Positions 54,818 through 63,408 are shown, counted from the first letter of the stretch. The stretch: DNA of 64,000 nucleotides from Actinomadura bangladeshensis (GCF_004348335.1 NZ_SMJW01000005.1:1-64000); one strand, 5' to 3'. Numbers and translations are program-made. Notes: generated by a model from the letters alone, not told the origin.

Positions 54818-55408
54818 CTACGGCAGACCGTGATCGTGCGCTCGCGGGTGCGCCGCGAGCCTGACGACCAGGTCGGCGGCCGTGCCGGCCAGGTGCTCGC
54901 CGAGCGCGATCTGCTCGTCCGTCCATGTGCCGGGCGTGCGCCGGTAGAAGTCCAGCGCACCGATGACGGTGCCGTCGAGCCTGACGGGAACCGACAGCAC
55001 GGCGCGCACCGGTGCCGCCCGGCGGGCCAGCTGCGCGTATGCCGGGCCGGCCCCGTCCGCGAGATCGTTCACCGCCACGGGCTGATCGGCGGCCACGGAC
55101 TCCCGGGCGGGGCCGGCCCGTTCGAACTCCTGGGCGTATTCCAGCTCCAGTCCTTCGGCGGTGGACCCGCCTACGGCATGCAGCCCGTTCGCCTCGTTGG
55201 CCAGCATCAAGGCCGCACCGTCCGCCGCCGAGAGCGCCGCCATCGAGCGCAGCGCGCGAGACAGCTTTCCGGCGGCCGAGGCCAGCCGCCGACGTGTCTC
55301 GGTGGGGAGGTGGTCGGACGCGGGGCCGGCCGGAAGGCCCGGCACCCGGCCGTCTCCGGGCTCGCCGCCGTCAATCGCCACAATGGTCCTCTCGCAGATC
55401 CTTTGCAT
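54818..55408 (-). CDS. GAF-domain protein
   Basis: Protein of 196 residues, GAF domain at about 45-185 (ADGAALMLANEANGLHAVGG, then RAVLSVPVRLDGTVIGALDFY). The N-terminal helix resembles that of the neighbouring GAF-ANTAR protein, but no ANTAR or other output domain follows, so it must act through a partner. Between the GAF-ANTAR gene (50 bp) and a STAS gene (54 bp), same strand. Confidence 0.8.
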   Translation of the reverse strand: MQRICERTIVAIDGGEPGDGRVPGLPAGPASDHLPTETRRRLASAAGKLSRALRSMAALSAADGAALMLANEANGLHAVGGSTAEGLELEYAQEFERAGPARESVAADQPVAVNDLADGAGPAYAQLARRAAPVRAVLSVPVRLDGTVIGALDFYRRTPGTWTDEQIALGEHLAGTAADLVVRLAAHPRAHDHGLP

Positions 55409-55462
55409 CGATCCGCGGACACAGGGCGGAACCTGGTCCCACCCTACCCGGCTCCCCGCCGG

Positions 55463-55918
55463 TCAAGAGACGCGCCGGCGCGCCGTGAGGCCCGTCCCCG
55501 CGGCTCGCGGATCAGCGTGGTCGGCGGAGAGTCTCGCGAAGGCGTGCCGGAGGGTGACGCTGATCGCGATGTGCTCGTCGAGACCGGTCCGCTGCAGGAT
55601 CCGGTGGCAGAGCGGGCTCGGACGGCTGACCACCAGCCGGCGGTCGCGCGCCGTCGCGGCCTTCCAGATGCCGACCAGCGCCCCGAGTCCGGAGGAGTCG
55701 CAGAAGGTCACGTCCTGCAAATCCACGATGATGCGCCGAGAACTGCCGCAATGGGAGATCACACGGTCGCGGAACGCGTGCGCCGTCAGATGGTCGATTT
55801 CGCCGCCTACCTTGATGAGAAGGCATGAGTCGCGGTGCTCGACCTGGAGCCGAATACGGCCGTAATGGTCGTGCCACGTTTCCTCAAGAGCCGTATTTTC
55901 GTCTCGTACCACGTCCAT
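55463..55918 (-). CDS. STAS-domain anti-sigma factor antagonist
   Basis: Protein of 151 residues. STAS domain at about 25-125: CLLIKVGGEIDHLTAHAFRD, then the Ser in DVTFCDSSGLGALVGIW. First gene of the minus-strand set STAS, GAF, GAF-ANTAR, STAS. A SigB-like promoter (GATT, 15 bp, GGGTAG) is visible upstream, and GGGAGG lies 12 bp before the ATG. Confidence 0.88.
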   Translation of the reverse strand: MDVVRDENTALEETWHDHYGRIRLQVEHRDSCLLIKVGGEIDHLTAHAFRDRVISHCGSSRRIIVDLQDVTFCDSSGLGALVGIWKAATARDRRLVVSRPSPLCHRILQRTGLDEHIAISVTLRHAFARLSADHADPRAAGTGLTARRRVS

Positions 55919-55948
55919 CGCCGTTATCGACCTCCCGTTGCGTCAACG

Positions 55949-55973
55949 CTACCCGCAGACGACGCGAACAATC
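55949..55973 (-). promoter_or_regulatory. SigB/SigF-like promoter of the STAS-GAF-ANTAR gene set
   Basis: On the minus strand GATT (55973-55970), 15 bp, GGGTAG (55954-55949), 31 bp before the ATG. It fits the GTTT, 14-16 bp, GGGTA pattern with one mismatch at -35. Would make an anti-sigma antagonist part of its own sigma regulon. Confidence 0.4.
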
Positions 55974-56119
55974 ATGTGCGACGTCGGCACGCCGCTGGCC
56001 TGGCCGAACCGGTGATCGAGAGCGGTGAACCCGCGAGATCGCGGCGGGAGGGCGGGCACGCGAGCAGGACCGGATGCTTCCTTGCCTTCCGGCAAGTGTC
56101 TTTCTGTGGTTAAGGTGGG

Positions 56120-57871
56120 GTGAGAGGACTAGGTCCTCGTTTGGCGGCTTTGCTCAGGAAGGGACGTGGTCCGCCGCAGCCTCTGCCAGTGATGGAAATC
56201 ACCCAAAGTACTGATGGTCCGCAGGACGTTCTCGACCCGGCGCTGGGCCCCGCCCCCTATCCGGTGCTCGCCGTGGACGCGGCCGGATCGGTGACACGAC
56301 TCAACGGCGCGGCCCGCTCACTGCTCGGCATGATCCCCGGTGGGATGTTGCACGACCGGGCGCCGGGATGGCTGGCAGCGGCGCACCACGCGCTGGCCGC
56401 CGCTCCCGTTCCCGTCCGCGCGGAGTCCGCCCCCTCCCTGCCGGAGCCGATCGCGCAAGGCTCGATCGGCGACCGGTTCTTCGCGGCCCATGCGGTGCCC
56501 GACGGAGACCCCGCCGGGACGGTCTGGTGGCTGTTGGACGTCACCGAGAACCGGCGCCTCGAACGGGAGCTGGCCGCCGAACGCGAGCGGACGTCGTTCC
56601 TGGACGACGCGTCCAGCCAGTTGCTCGCGTCGCTGAATCTGGAACGGTGCATGGAGGTGACCGTGCGGCTGGCCGCGCGGCATCTCGCAGACGCCGCATT
56701 GGTGATCGCTCCCGGATCCGGACGGTCCCACCCCGTCTCCTACTGCGGCCCGGACGGCGAGGTGCAGCACCAGGAGCTTCTCGTGGACCCGGCGGACGTG
56801 CCGGGGCTCGCGGAGGCGATGCAGGGCTTCCCGCCGGTGCCGTCACGCTGGATCGATCCCGCCGCCGCACCCTCCTGGGTCGCCCGGGAGGACCTGGGGG
56901 AGCTCACCGCCATGGTGGTGACCGCGCTCCCCGGGCACGGCGTCCCGGCCGGGGCCCTGGTGCTGCTCCGGCGGGGCGGAGGGTGCGCGTTCTCCGATGG
57001 AGAGGAGACGGTGGCGCGCCTGTTCGCGGCGCGAGCCGGCGCGGCCATGTCGGCCGCCTGCGTGTACGCCGAGCAGGCGTCCATCACCGACACGCTCATG
57101 CGCGAGCTGCTGCCGCCGCGCACCACCCGGCTGCCCGAGGCGGAACTGGCGGCCCGATACCGGCCCTCGGGCGACGGTGAGCTGGTCGGGGGCGACTTCT
57201 ACGATCTGCATCCGGCGGCCGACGATCCCGGTGCGGCGCCGGAGTCGCTGGTGGTTCTCGGGGACGTGTGCGGCAAGGGGCTGGAGGCCGCGGTCCTCAC
57301 CGGCAAGATCCGGAACACGCTGCGCGCTCTGGTCCCGCTGGCCGGAGATCACCAGCGTGTTCTGGAACTGCTGAACGGGACGCTGCTGAACAGCGACTCC
57401 ACTCGGTTCGTCACCCTCGTACTGGCCTCGCTCCACCAGGAGGGCGGGCGCGTGCGGCTGCGGCTGACCAGCGCCGGCCATGGCGCTCCGCTGATCGTGC
57501 GCGCCGGCGGCGAGGTCGAGTCGGCCGACACGCGCGGCTCGCTGATCGGGGTGCTGGAGGAGATCACGTCCACGACCGCGACGGTGCTGCTGGAGCCGGG
57601 CGACACCTGCCTGCTGTACACCGACGGCATCACCGAGGCGGTCGGCGGCCCGCTGGGCGAGGAGATGTTCGGCGACGAGCGCCTGCGCGCCGAACTGCGA
57701 GGCTGCGGCGGAATGCCCCCGGAAGCGCTGGTCGAGCGGGTGCACATGCTCGCCGCCGAGTGGGTGGGCGCCGGCGCGCACGACGACATGGCCGTGATCG
57801 CCATCACCGCGCCGCGGCGCTACCACCTCAGCGCGGTCGGGGGCCAAGGGCCGGGAAGGTTCACCGCGTGA
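56120..57871 (+). CDS. SpoIIE/PP2C-type serine phosphatase with PAS and GAF domains
   Basis: Protein of 583 residues. PAS-like domain at about 40-150 (YPVLAVDAAGSVTRLNGAAR, WWLLDVTENRRLERELAAER), short coiled coil, GAF domain at about 160-325 and the phosphatase domain at about 345-570, with metal-binding motifs VGGDFYDLH, VLGDVCGKGLEAA and GAHDDMAVIAI. Such RsbU/RsbP-like enzymes dephosphorylate STAS antagonists to free a sigma factor. The stop overlaps the cobalamin-sensor start (GTGA). GTG 56120 is used; ATG 56192 would remove 24 residues without loss of a domain. Confidence 0.9.
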   Translation: MRGLGPRLAALLRKGRGPPQPLPVMEITQSTDGPQDVLDPALGPAPYPVLAVDAAGSVTRLNGAARSLLGMIPGGMLHDRAPGWLAAAHHALAAAPVPVRAESAPSLPEPIAQGSIGDRFFAAHAVPDGDPAGTVWWLLDVTENRRLERELAAERERTSFLDDASSQLLASLNLERCMEVTVRLAARHLADAALVIAPGSGRSHPVSYCGPDGEVQHQELLVDPADVPGLAEAMQGFPPVPSRWIDPAAAPSWVAREDLGELTAMVVTALPGHGVPAGALVLLRRGGGCAFSDGEETVARLFAARAGAAMSAACVYAEQASITDTLMRELLPPRTTRLPEAELAARYRPSGDGELVGGDFYDLHPAADDPGAAPESLVVLGDVCGKGLEAAVLTGKIRNTLRALVPLAGDHQRVLELLNGTLLNSDSTRFVTLVLASLHQEGGRVRLRLTSAGHGAPLIVRAGGEVESADTRGSLIGVLEEITSTTATVLLEPGDTCLLYTDGITEAVGGPLGEEMFGDERLRAELRGCGGMPPEALVERVHMLAAEWVGAGAHDDMAVIAITAPRRYHLSAVGGQGPGRFTA

Positions 57872-58947
57872 CCCACACGGCAGAACAGCCGCCCGCCGGG
57901 CTCGACGAGCGGACGAGGGTGCTCTGGGACGCGACCGTCGGCGGCGACGAGTACGCCGCCGCCGACGCGGCGACGGCCGCCCTGGACGAGGGAACCGACC
58001 CGGAGGCCCTGCTGCTGGACGTCATCGCGCCGCTGCAGGCCCGGGTGGGACGCGAGTGGGCGGCGAACCGGCTCACCGTCGTCCAGGAGCACACCGCCAC
58101 CGCGATCAACGAACGGGTGATCGGGACGCTGGCGCACCATCCGGCCGTCCGCGGGGCCGTGGAACGCCATCGCGCGGCACCCCGCGGACGGGTGGCGGTG
58201 GCGTGCATCGACGGCGAGTGGCACGGGCTGCCCGCCCGGATCCTCGCCGAGGTGCTGCGGCTGCGCGGCTGGCGGGTCGACTACCTCGGCGCCCAGGTGC
58301 CGACGCCGCACCTGATCTCGCACGTGCACCGCACGAACCCGGCGGTGGTGGCGCTGTCGTCCTCGATCGCCACCCGCCTCCCGGCCGCGCACGCCGCCAT
58401 CACCGCCTGCCAGGCGACCGGGACCCCGGTCATGGTCGGCGGCACCGCGTACGGGCCGGGCGGCCGGTACGCCGCTCTGCTCGGCGCGGACGCCTGGGCC
58501 CCCGACGCCCGCGCCGCCGCCGCCCGGCTGGCCGAGGGGCCGCTCCCCATGCCGCCGCCCGTCCACCAGGCCGTCGACGACCTTCCGCACCTCGCCGACC
58601 AGGAGTACGCGCACATCACGCGGACGGCGCCGGGGCTGGTGCGCCACGTGCTGGCCGGACTTCAGTCCCGCTTCCCGGCGATGGCGGACTACACCGACCG
58701 GCAGCGGCGCCACACCGCCGAGGACATCGCCCACATCGTCGACTTCCTCGGTGCCGCCCTCTACGTGGACGACCCGGAGCTGTTCACCGGCTTCACCGGC
58801 TGGCTCGCGGGCATCCTGACCGCACGGAACGTACCCGCTCACAGCCTGCTGCCCGCCCTGGACCTGCTGGCGGAGCAACTCGCCGACTATCCCCGCGCCA
58901 CGGATCTGCTGTCCCGCGCGCGGGACGCCGTAGAAGGGACCGCATGA
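57868..58947 (+). CDS. Cobalamin-binding sensor protein with CarH-like photoreceptor motif
   Basis: Protein of 359 residues. Helix bundle at about 15-90 carries Trp64, then nine residues, Glu74-His75 (W-x9-EH). The Rossmann B12 domain (about 105-235) has Glu117-Trp-His119, matching the ExH lower-ligand motif of CarH/LitR. All residues known to hold and photolyse adenosylcobalamin are thus present. There is no DNA-binding domain. The C-terminal part (about 260-355: ADYTDRQRRHTAEDIAHIVD, then FTGFTGWLAGILTARNV) is an all-helical globin/RsbR-N-like domain. Sandwiched by overlapping frames between a SpoIIE phosphatase (GTGA) and a STAS gene (ATGA). I infer light or B12 input to a partner-switching cascade. 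Confidence 0.85.
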   Translation: MTHTAEQPPAGLDERTRVLWDATVGGDEYAAADAATAALDEGTDPEALLLDVIAPLQARVGREWAANRLTVVQEHTATAINERVIGTLAHHPAVRGAVERHRAAPRGRVAVACIDGEWHGLPARILAEVLRLRGWRVDYLGAQVPTPHLISHVHRTNPAVVALSSSIATRLPAAHAAITACQATGTPVMVGGTAYGPGGRYAALLGADAWAPDARAAAARLAEGPLPMPPPVHQAVDDLPHLADQEYAHITRTAPGLVRHVLAGLQSRFPAMADYTDRQRRHTAEDIAHIVDFLGAALYVDDPELFTGFTGWLAGILTARNVPAHSLLPALDLLAEQLADYPRATDLLSRARDAVEGTA

Positions 58948-59327
58948 CGGCCTTTGTTCCCGATGTTCCGCTGCGCGTCGTCGCCACCGAGGCCGGCGCG
59001 CGGTCGCTGCGGATCGAGATTGAGGGCGTGCTGGACTTCCGCACCGCCGACACGCTGGTGACCGCCGTGTGCGCGCAGGTGGAGGCCCGGCCGGGGATCG
59101 GTGACCTGGAACTGGTCTGCACCGGGATGGGCCTGTGCGATTCGGCCGGCCTGTCCGCCCTGCTCATGATCCGGCGCCGCACGGCCGCGGCCGGTGCCCG
59201 CCTCCGCCTGACGGACCGGAGCCCGCAGCTCGATCGGCTCCTGGACCTGACGGGGACGACGCACCATCTGACCGGCGAGGCGGCGGCGGTGCGCGAAGGC
59301 CACGACCGGGAGCTTCCGCAGCAGTGA
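58944..59327 (+). CDS. STAS-domain protein
   Basis: Protein of 127 residues; a single STAS domain (RSLRIEIEGVLDFRTADTLV, then LVCTGMGLCDSAGLSALLMI with Ser in the switch position). Third gene of the phosphatase, cobalamin sensor, STAS operon, coupled by ATGA. Probable direct target of the phosphatase and output of the sensor. Confidence 0.88.
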   Translation: MTAFVPDVPLRVVATEAGARSLRIEIEGVLDFRTADTLVTAVCAQVEARPGIGDLELVCTGMGLCDSAGLSALLMIRRRTAAAGARLRLTDRSPQLDRLLDLTGTTHHLTGEAAAVREGHDRELPQQ

Positions 59328-59362
59328 CGCGGCGCGGGTGAGGCGCCGACCCGCTTGCACCG

Positions 59363-60937
59363 TCATCTCCCCGCCCGTTGCCGGATACCCGTTCCGGAGG
59401 CGGGGCGCGCGCTCGTCCGATCCGTCCGGTCGGCCCCGGCGGCGCGGGTGATGCCCCGGCACATGCCTCCGAAGACGCGGTCGTGGAAGGGCCGGAACGC
59501 CCACCAGTAGGCATGGCCGGCCAGCCCGCGCGGATGGAAGAGCGCCCGCTGCTCCAGGAGGCTGCGGCCGTCCTCCTCGCTCACCCTCAGTTCGAGCCAG
59601 GCCAGGCCGGGCAGCCGCATTTCGGCCCGCAACCGCAGCAGCCGGCCCGGTTCGATCTCCTCGACGCGCCAGAAGTCCACCGCTTCCCCGATGCGCAGCC
59701 GGCGCGGGTCCCGGCGTCCGCGCCGCAGCCCGACGCCCCCCACGAGCCGGTCGAGGATGCCGCGCGCCCGCCAGGCGATCGGGAAGGAGTACCAGCCGCG
59801 CTCCCCGCCGATCCCTTCGACGACGTCCCACAGCCGCTCGGCTGGAGCGTCCGCCCGGCACGACCGCTCGTCGGTGTAGAGACTGCCGCCGGCCCAGTCC
59901 GGGTCCGTCGGCAGCGGGTCGCTCGGGGCGCCGGGGGTGCTGGCCGACGACCAGCGCGTGGCGACCTCCGCATCGCGGACCCGGCGCAGTGCGAGCTCGA
60001 CCGAGCGGTCGAAGCCGGTCGGCCCGTCCGGCGGTGCCGGGACGTACCGGCTGATGTCGTTCTCGGTGCACACGACCTCGTTGCGCAACGACTCCACCAG
60101 CGGGCGCGCGAGGCCGCTGGGAACCGGGGTGATGGCTCCCACCCACAGGCTCGACAGGGACGGGCTCAGCAGCGGGACCGGGATGATGATGCGCCGGTTG
60201 AGCCCGGCCACGGCGGCGTACCGGCGCATCATGCCGACGTAGGTGAGCACGTCCGGCCCGCCGATGTCGAAGCCGCGGCTCACCTCGGCGGGCAGGTCCG
60301 CGGACGCCACCAGGTAGTGCAGGACGTCCCGGATCGCGATCGGCTGGATCCGCGTGCGCACCCACCGCGGCGTGACCATCACCGGGAGCCGCTCGGTGAG
60401 GTAGCGGAGCATCTCGAACGACGCCGAACCCGAGCCGATGATCACCGCGGCGCGCAGCCATACCGCCGGTACCCCGCTGTCGAGCATGATCTTGCCGACC
60501 TCGGCGCGGGACTGCAGATGCGGTGACAGCTTCTCTTCGGGGTCCATGCCGCCGAGGTAGACCAGCCGCCCCACCCCCGCGTCCCGCGCCGCATCGGCGA
60601 ACGTGCGGGCCGCGCGGCGGTCGTTCTCGGCGAAGCCGCCCGCGCCGCCGATCGCATGGATCAGGTAGTAGGCGACGTCGATGCCGTCCAGCGCGCGCCG
60701 GGTCGCCTCCGGGTCGGTGGCGTCGGCCTCCACGATCTCCACCCGTCCGGCCCAGGGATGATCGCGCAGCCGCCGCGCCGAACGGGCCATGCACCGCACC
60801 CGGTGGCCGGCGTCCAGCAGTTCGGGGACCAGCCGCCCGCCGATGTAGCCGCTGGCTCCCGTGACCAGGCACGACTTCTGGCCGTCCGCGGCCTGCGCGC
60901 GTCCCGGCACGGCCGGCGCGTCACCGCCGTTGGTCAT
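59363..60937 (-). CDS. NAD(P)-binding SDR with C-terminal DUF2867 domain
   Basis: Protein of 524 residues. N-terminal extended SDR/NmrA-like domain (SCLVTGASGYIGGRLVPELL, about 20-320) and C-terminal DUF2867, a START-like domain (about 345-500: RLWDVVEGIGGERGWYSFPI, then GLAGHAYWWAFRPFHDRVF). Such fusions are recurrent neighbours of LitR/photolyase/TspO genes in light- or singlet-oxygen-induced sets. GGGGGGA lies a few bases before the ATG, and a SigB-like promoter (CTTGTG, 13 bp, GGGTAG) lies upstream. Confidence 0.85.
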   Translation of the reverse strand: MTNGGDAPAVPGRAQAADGQKSCLVTGASGYIGGRLVPELLDAGHRVRCMARSARRLRDHPWAGRVEIVEADATDPEATRRALDGIDVAYYLIHAIGGAGGFAENDRRAARTFADAARDAGVGRLVYLGGMDPEEKLSPHLQSRAEVGKIMLDSGVPAVWLRAAVIIGSGSASFEMLRYLTERLPVMVTPRWVRTRIQPIAIRDVLHYLVASADLPAEVSRGFDIGGPDVLTYVGMMRRYAAVAGLNRRIIIPVPLLSPSLSSLWVGAITPVPSGLARPLVESLRNEVVCTENDISRYVPAPPDGPTGFDRSVELALRRVRDAEVATRWSSASTPGAPSDPLPTDPDWAGGSLYTDERSCRADAPAERLWDVVEGIGGERGWYSFPIAWRARGILDRLVGGVGLRRGRRDPRRLRIGEAVDFWRVEEIEPGRLLRLRAEMRLPGLAWLELRVSEEDGRSLLEQRALFHPRGLAGHAYWWAFRPFHDRVFGGMCRGITRAAGADRTDRTSARPASGTGIRQRAGR

Positions 60938-60961
60938 GCTCCCCCCTCGGTCGGACGCTGC

Positions 60962-61009
60962 CTACCCGGGCTCCGGCGGACACAAGCGCACGCTGACCTG
61001 GATTTTGCC
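60962..61009. promoter_or_regulatory. SigB-like promoter (minus) overlapping repeated element copy 3
   Basis: Minus strand: CTTGTG (60986-60981), 13 bp, GGGTAG (60967-60962), 24 bp before the SDR ATG. On the plus strand the same region reads CACAAG, 8 bp, GACCTGGATTTTGC (60995-61008), matching copy 1 at 8100-8128. Confidence 0.45.
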
Positions 61010-61171
61010 GTGGAGGACGACGCTCCCGCCCCCCTGGGACGGCCCGAGCCGACGGCTGCTCCGCCGGACGAGTTCTGCGATGCGCCATCAGTTGCCGAAG
61101 ACCTGGCAACCCCTCGTCCACCCGGTGCTCGGCGGGGACTGCCCGGCCGCGCGGCGGGTACCGCCAGGCGC

Positions 61172-61408
61172 ATGAACGGCAAGCGTGACGACGATCCCGG
61201 CGTCGGTGACGAGGTCACGTGGCGCAGCCACGGATCCACGGCCGAGGGACGGGTGGAGAAGAAGATCACCGATCGGCGTGCGGAGGCGGGCCGCACCGTG
61301 GCCGCCTCCCCCGAGGAGCCTCAGTACGCCGTGCGCAGCGAGAAGAGCGGGAAGAAGGCGGTGCACAAGGGCTCGGCGCTGCACAAGAAGCGGAAGGGGG
61401 CGAAATGA
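61172..61408 (+). CDS. DUF2945 (Tudor-like) small protein
   Basis: Protein of 78 residues, strongly basic. GDEVTWRSHGSTAEGRVEKK is the hallmark of DUF2945, the hypervirulence-associated Tudor-like domain, with the usual PQYAVRSEKSGKKAVHKGSA tail. Starts at ATG 61172. The stop overlaps the start of the DUF3140 gene (ATGA). Often near stress genes. Confidence 0.85.
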   Translation: MNGKRDDDPGVGDEVTWRSHGSTAEGRVEKKITDRRAEAGRTVAASPEEPQYAVRSEKSGKKAVHKGSALHKKRKGAK

Positions 61409-61736
61409 GCGCCGACGACCATGAGAGCGTGGCGGCCGATTTCGATCAAGCCGTCAACATGACCCCAAGGAGCTGGAGCGCTGGCTGGAGACCGAGGAAT
61501 CGCAGTCGGTCGGCCAGAAGGACGGCGCCCGGGAGTCGACGGGCCACGCGTCCGGCCGCAGGATCGTCGAGCTGCTGCGGGCGAAGCGGACCGACCTGTC
61601 CGACGAGGACTACGCGCACATGAACAAGGTGGTCGGTTACGTCCACCGCCACCTCGCCCAGCGCCCGTCCGGCGACGTCCAGGACAGCAAGTGGCGCCAC
61701 TCGCTGATGAACTGGGGCCACGACCCGCTCAAGTAG
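61405..61736 (+). pseudogene. DUF3140 gene with a one-base frameshift
   Basis: The frame opens with MSADDHESVAADFDQAVNMT and, after a break at about 61461-61466 (GACCCCAAGG), continues in another frame as KELERWLETEESQSVGQKDG to MNWGHDPLK. One base is missing in a C run. The reconstructed protein is about 110 residues, normal for DUF3140. Possibly a sequencing indel rather than a real lesion. Confidence 0.75.
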
Positions 61737-61758
61737 GCGCCACTGGGAGCCCGCGGCT

Positions 61759-62277
61759 TCACCGGCCGGTCCGTGCATGCGACCGGTTGCGGTAGGCGAT
61801 GTCGCCGTTCAGCGCGGTGGCGAACCCGCACCACACCGCGTACGGGACCAGTACGCGGGCCGCCGTGGTGTCGATGCGGGCGGTGCGGCGAATCAGGTCG
61901 GCATTGCTCACGTCCAGGAGGAGTGTTCCGGCCACCCCGGCCGCCGGGTTGCGCCGGCCGAAGAACATCTGGTTCCACGCGACGTTCAAGGCCATGTTCA
62001 CTCCCAGGGCGGCGGCCAGCGACCGGCGGCCGCGGCGCTCGGCGCGGAGCAGGGCGTGGCCGCTCGCCCAGGCGACCGATGCGTACAGCGGCGTCCAGAC
62101 CACTCCGAACGCCCAGGCGGGCGGTTGCCACGGCGGCTTGGCCAGCGATCGGTACCAGCCGGTGTTCGGATCGACCGCTCGCGATCCGGCGACCGCCGCG
62201 GCCGTCACGGCCGCCGTGGTCGCCGCGTACGTTCCCCATCGGGCGGCCGCTGCTCCGCGGTCCTTGACCGGCCTCAT
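61759..62277 (-). CDS. TspO/MBR-family membrane protein
   Basis: Protein of 172 residues with five helices. Signature WYRSLAKPPWQPPAWAFGVVW, then LNVAWNQMFFGRRN and AARVLVPYAVWCGFATALNG. TspO proteins bind porphyrins and related tetrapyrroles and are linked to light and oxidative stress, including carotenoid gene control in phototrophs. ATG 62277; divergent from the MerR-B12 gene with a 116-bp shared regulatory region. Confidence 0.92.
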   Translation of the reverse strand: MRPVKDRGAAAARWGTYAATTAAVTAAAVAGSRAVDPNTGWYRSLAKPPWQPPAWAFGVVWTPLYASVAWASGHALLRAERRGRRSLAAALGVNMALNVAWNQMFFGRRNPAAGVAGTLLLDVSNADLIRRTARIDTTAARVLVPYAVWCGFATALNGDIAYRNRSHARTGR

Positions 62278-62365
62278 GGCCGGGTCCCTTCCCGTTCGGG
62301 CGGCGTCCGCACATGGGAGGCGGGAAGGGCAACCGGAGCGGACGGTTCCGGCGAAGTCAGGGTGA

Positions 62366-62382
62366 GTCGTACGCTGTACGGT
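62366..62382. promoter_or_regulatory. Candidate operator/promoter between tspO and the MerR-B12 gene
   Basis: GTCGTACGCTGTACGGT holds two GTACG units 2 bp apart, the first palindromic (CGTACG). It lies in the divergent intergenic region 12 bp before the ATG at 62394 and could be the autoregulatory site. Pattern-based only. Confidence 0.3.
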
Positions 62383-62393
62383 CGAGCTCGGTG

Positions 62394-63341
62394 ATGGACG
62401 GGAGGCACGTGGGCGGGACAGCGGACCGGGAGGCCGGGCTGAGCGTGGGCGCGGTGGCGCAGCGCCTCGGCGTGGCCGCCTCCACCCTGCGCACGTGGGA
62501 CCGCAGGTACGGCATCGGCCCGACCCGCCGCAGCACGGGCGCGCACCGGCGCTACACCCTGGCCGACGTTGTGCGGCTGGAGGACATGCAGCGGCTGATC
62601 CTGGCCGGTGCCCCGCCGGGCGAGGCGGCGCGGGCCGTGCTGGACGCGCCGCCCGGTGAACCGCCGCCGCCGCGCGGGCACGGCGCGGGCGGCAACCGCG
62701 TGGCCGTCGGCGCGCCGACCCGGGGGCCGGACGGTGCCGAGGTGCGGGGCCTGGCCCGTGCGGCCATGGCCCTGGACGCCCCCGCCGTGAGCGACACCGT
62801 GCGGACGGCGCTGGCCCGGGACGGGGTGATCCGGACATGGAACGGGTTGATCGTTCCCGTCCTGGAGGGAATCGGCCGCAGGCACGCGGCCACCGGCGAC
62901 TGCGTGGACGTCGAGCACCTGCTGTCCGGCATCCTGCTCGGCCGGCTGGCCGAGGTGCCGCCGCCCGTTCGGCCCCGCAGCCCTCGTCCCGTCCTGCTGG
63001 CCTGCGCGCCGGAGGAACAGCACAGCCTGCCGGTGCACGTGCTGGCGGCCGCGCTGGCCGAAGCGGACGTCGCGACGATCTCACTGGGGGCGCGGGTCCC
63101 GGCGCCCGCCCTCGCCGCCGCCGTCCGGCGCACCGGGCCCAACGCGGTCTTCGTCTGGTCGCAGACCGCCGAGACCGGTGACCCGTCCTGGCTCGGCGCG
63201 CTCCCCGGGTCCCGGCCGCCGTACCGCCTGATCGTCGGCGGACCGGGCTGGCGACGCGACCGGCTGCCCGCCTCGGCCAAGCCGGTGTCGACGCTGGAGG
63301 AGGCCGTCACCGAGCTGGCGTCGGCCCATGAACGGTTCTGA
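62394..63341 (+). CDS. MerR-family regulator with cobalamin-binding domain (LitR/CarH type)
   Basis: Protein of 315 residues. MerR helix-turn-helix at about 15-80 (SVGAVAQRLGVAASTLRTWD, then RRYTLADVVRLEDMQRLILA), B12-type helix bundle (about 120-185) and Rossmann domain (about 195-310). The lower ligand motif is kept: Glu208-Gln-His210. In the upper motif W-x9-EH the Trp is replaced: His164, nine residues, Glu174-His175. The protein probably binds B12, but its photochemistry may differ from CarH. ATG 62394 is used; GTG 62409 with a nearby GGGAGG is the alternative. GTACG repeats upstream (62370-62380) may be its operator. Confidence 0.85.
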   Translation: MDGRHVGGTADREAGLSVGAVAQRLGVAASTLRTWDRRYGIGPTRRSTGAHRRYTLADVVRLEDMQRLILAGAPPGEAARAVLDAPPGEPPPPRGHGAGGNRVAVGAPTRGPDGAEVRGLARAAMALDAPAVSDTVRTALARDGVIRTWNGLIVPVLEGIGRRHAATGDCVDVEHLLSGILLGRLAEVPPPVRPRSPRPVLLACAPEEQHSLPVHVLAAALAEADVATISLGARVPAPALAAAVRRTGPNAVFVWSQTAETGDPSWLGALPGSRPPYRLIVGGPGWRRDRLPASAKPVSTLEEAVTELASAHERF

Positions 63342-63384
63342 TCGTCCGGGACGGTCGCCGCGGCCGCGCTCATCGGTATCTATG

Positions 63385-63408
63385 CGCAAGTTTTGAAGCG
63401 GTTTGTCC
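63385..63408 (+). promoter_or_regulatory. Repeated regulatory element, copy 4, before the DUF523 gene
   Basis: Contains the 18-mer CAAGTTTTGAAGCGGTTT (63387-63404), identical to 8244-8261 in front of the ECF sigma gene. The flanking CTATG is also shared (four bases before in both copies). A GTTT (63390-63393), 16 bp, GGGGAC reading gives a weak SigB-like promoter. Confidence 0.5.

Noticed and set aside
56081-56096. Hairpin CTTGCC/GGCAAG upstream of the SpoIIE-type gene
   Set aside because: Only a 6-bp stem with no T tract, in a promoter region; it may be chance. A loose CAAG/GTGG resemblance to the four-copy element was also judged too weak.
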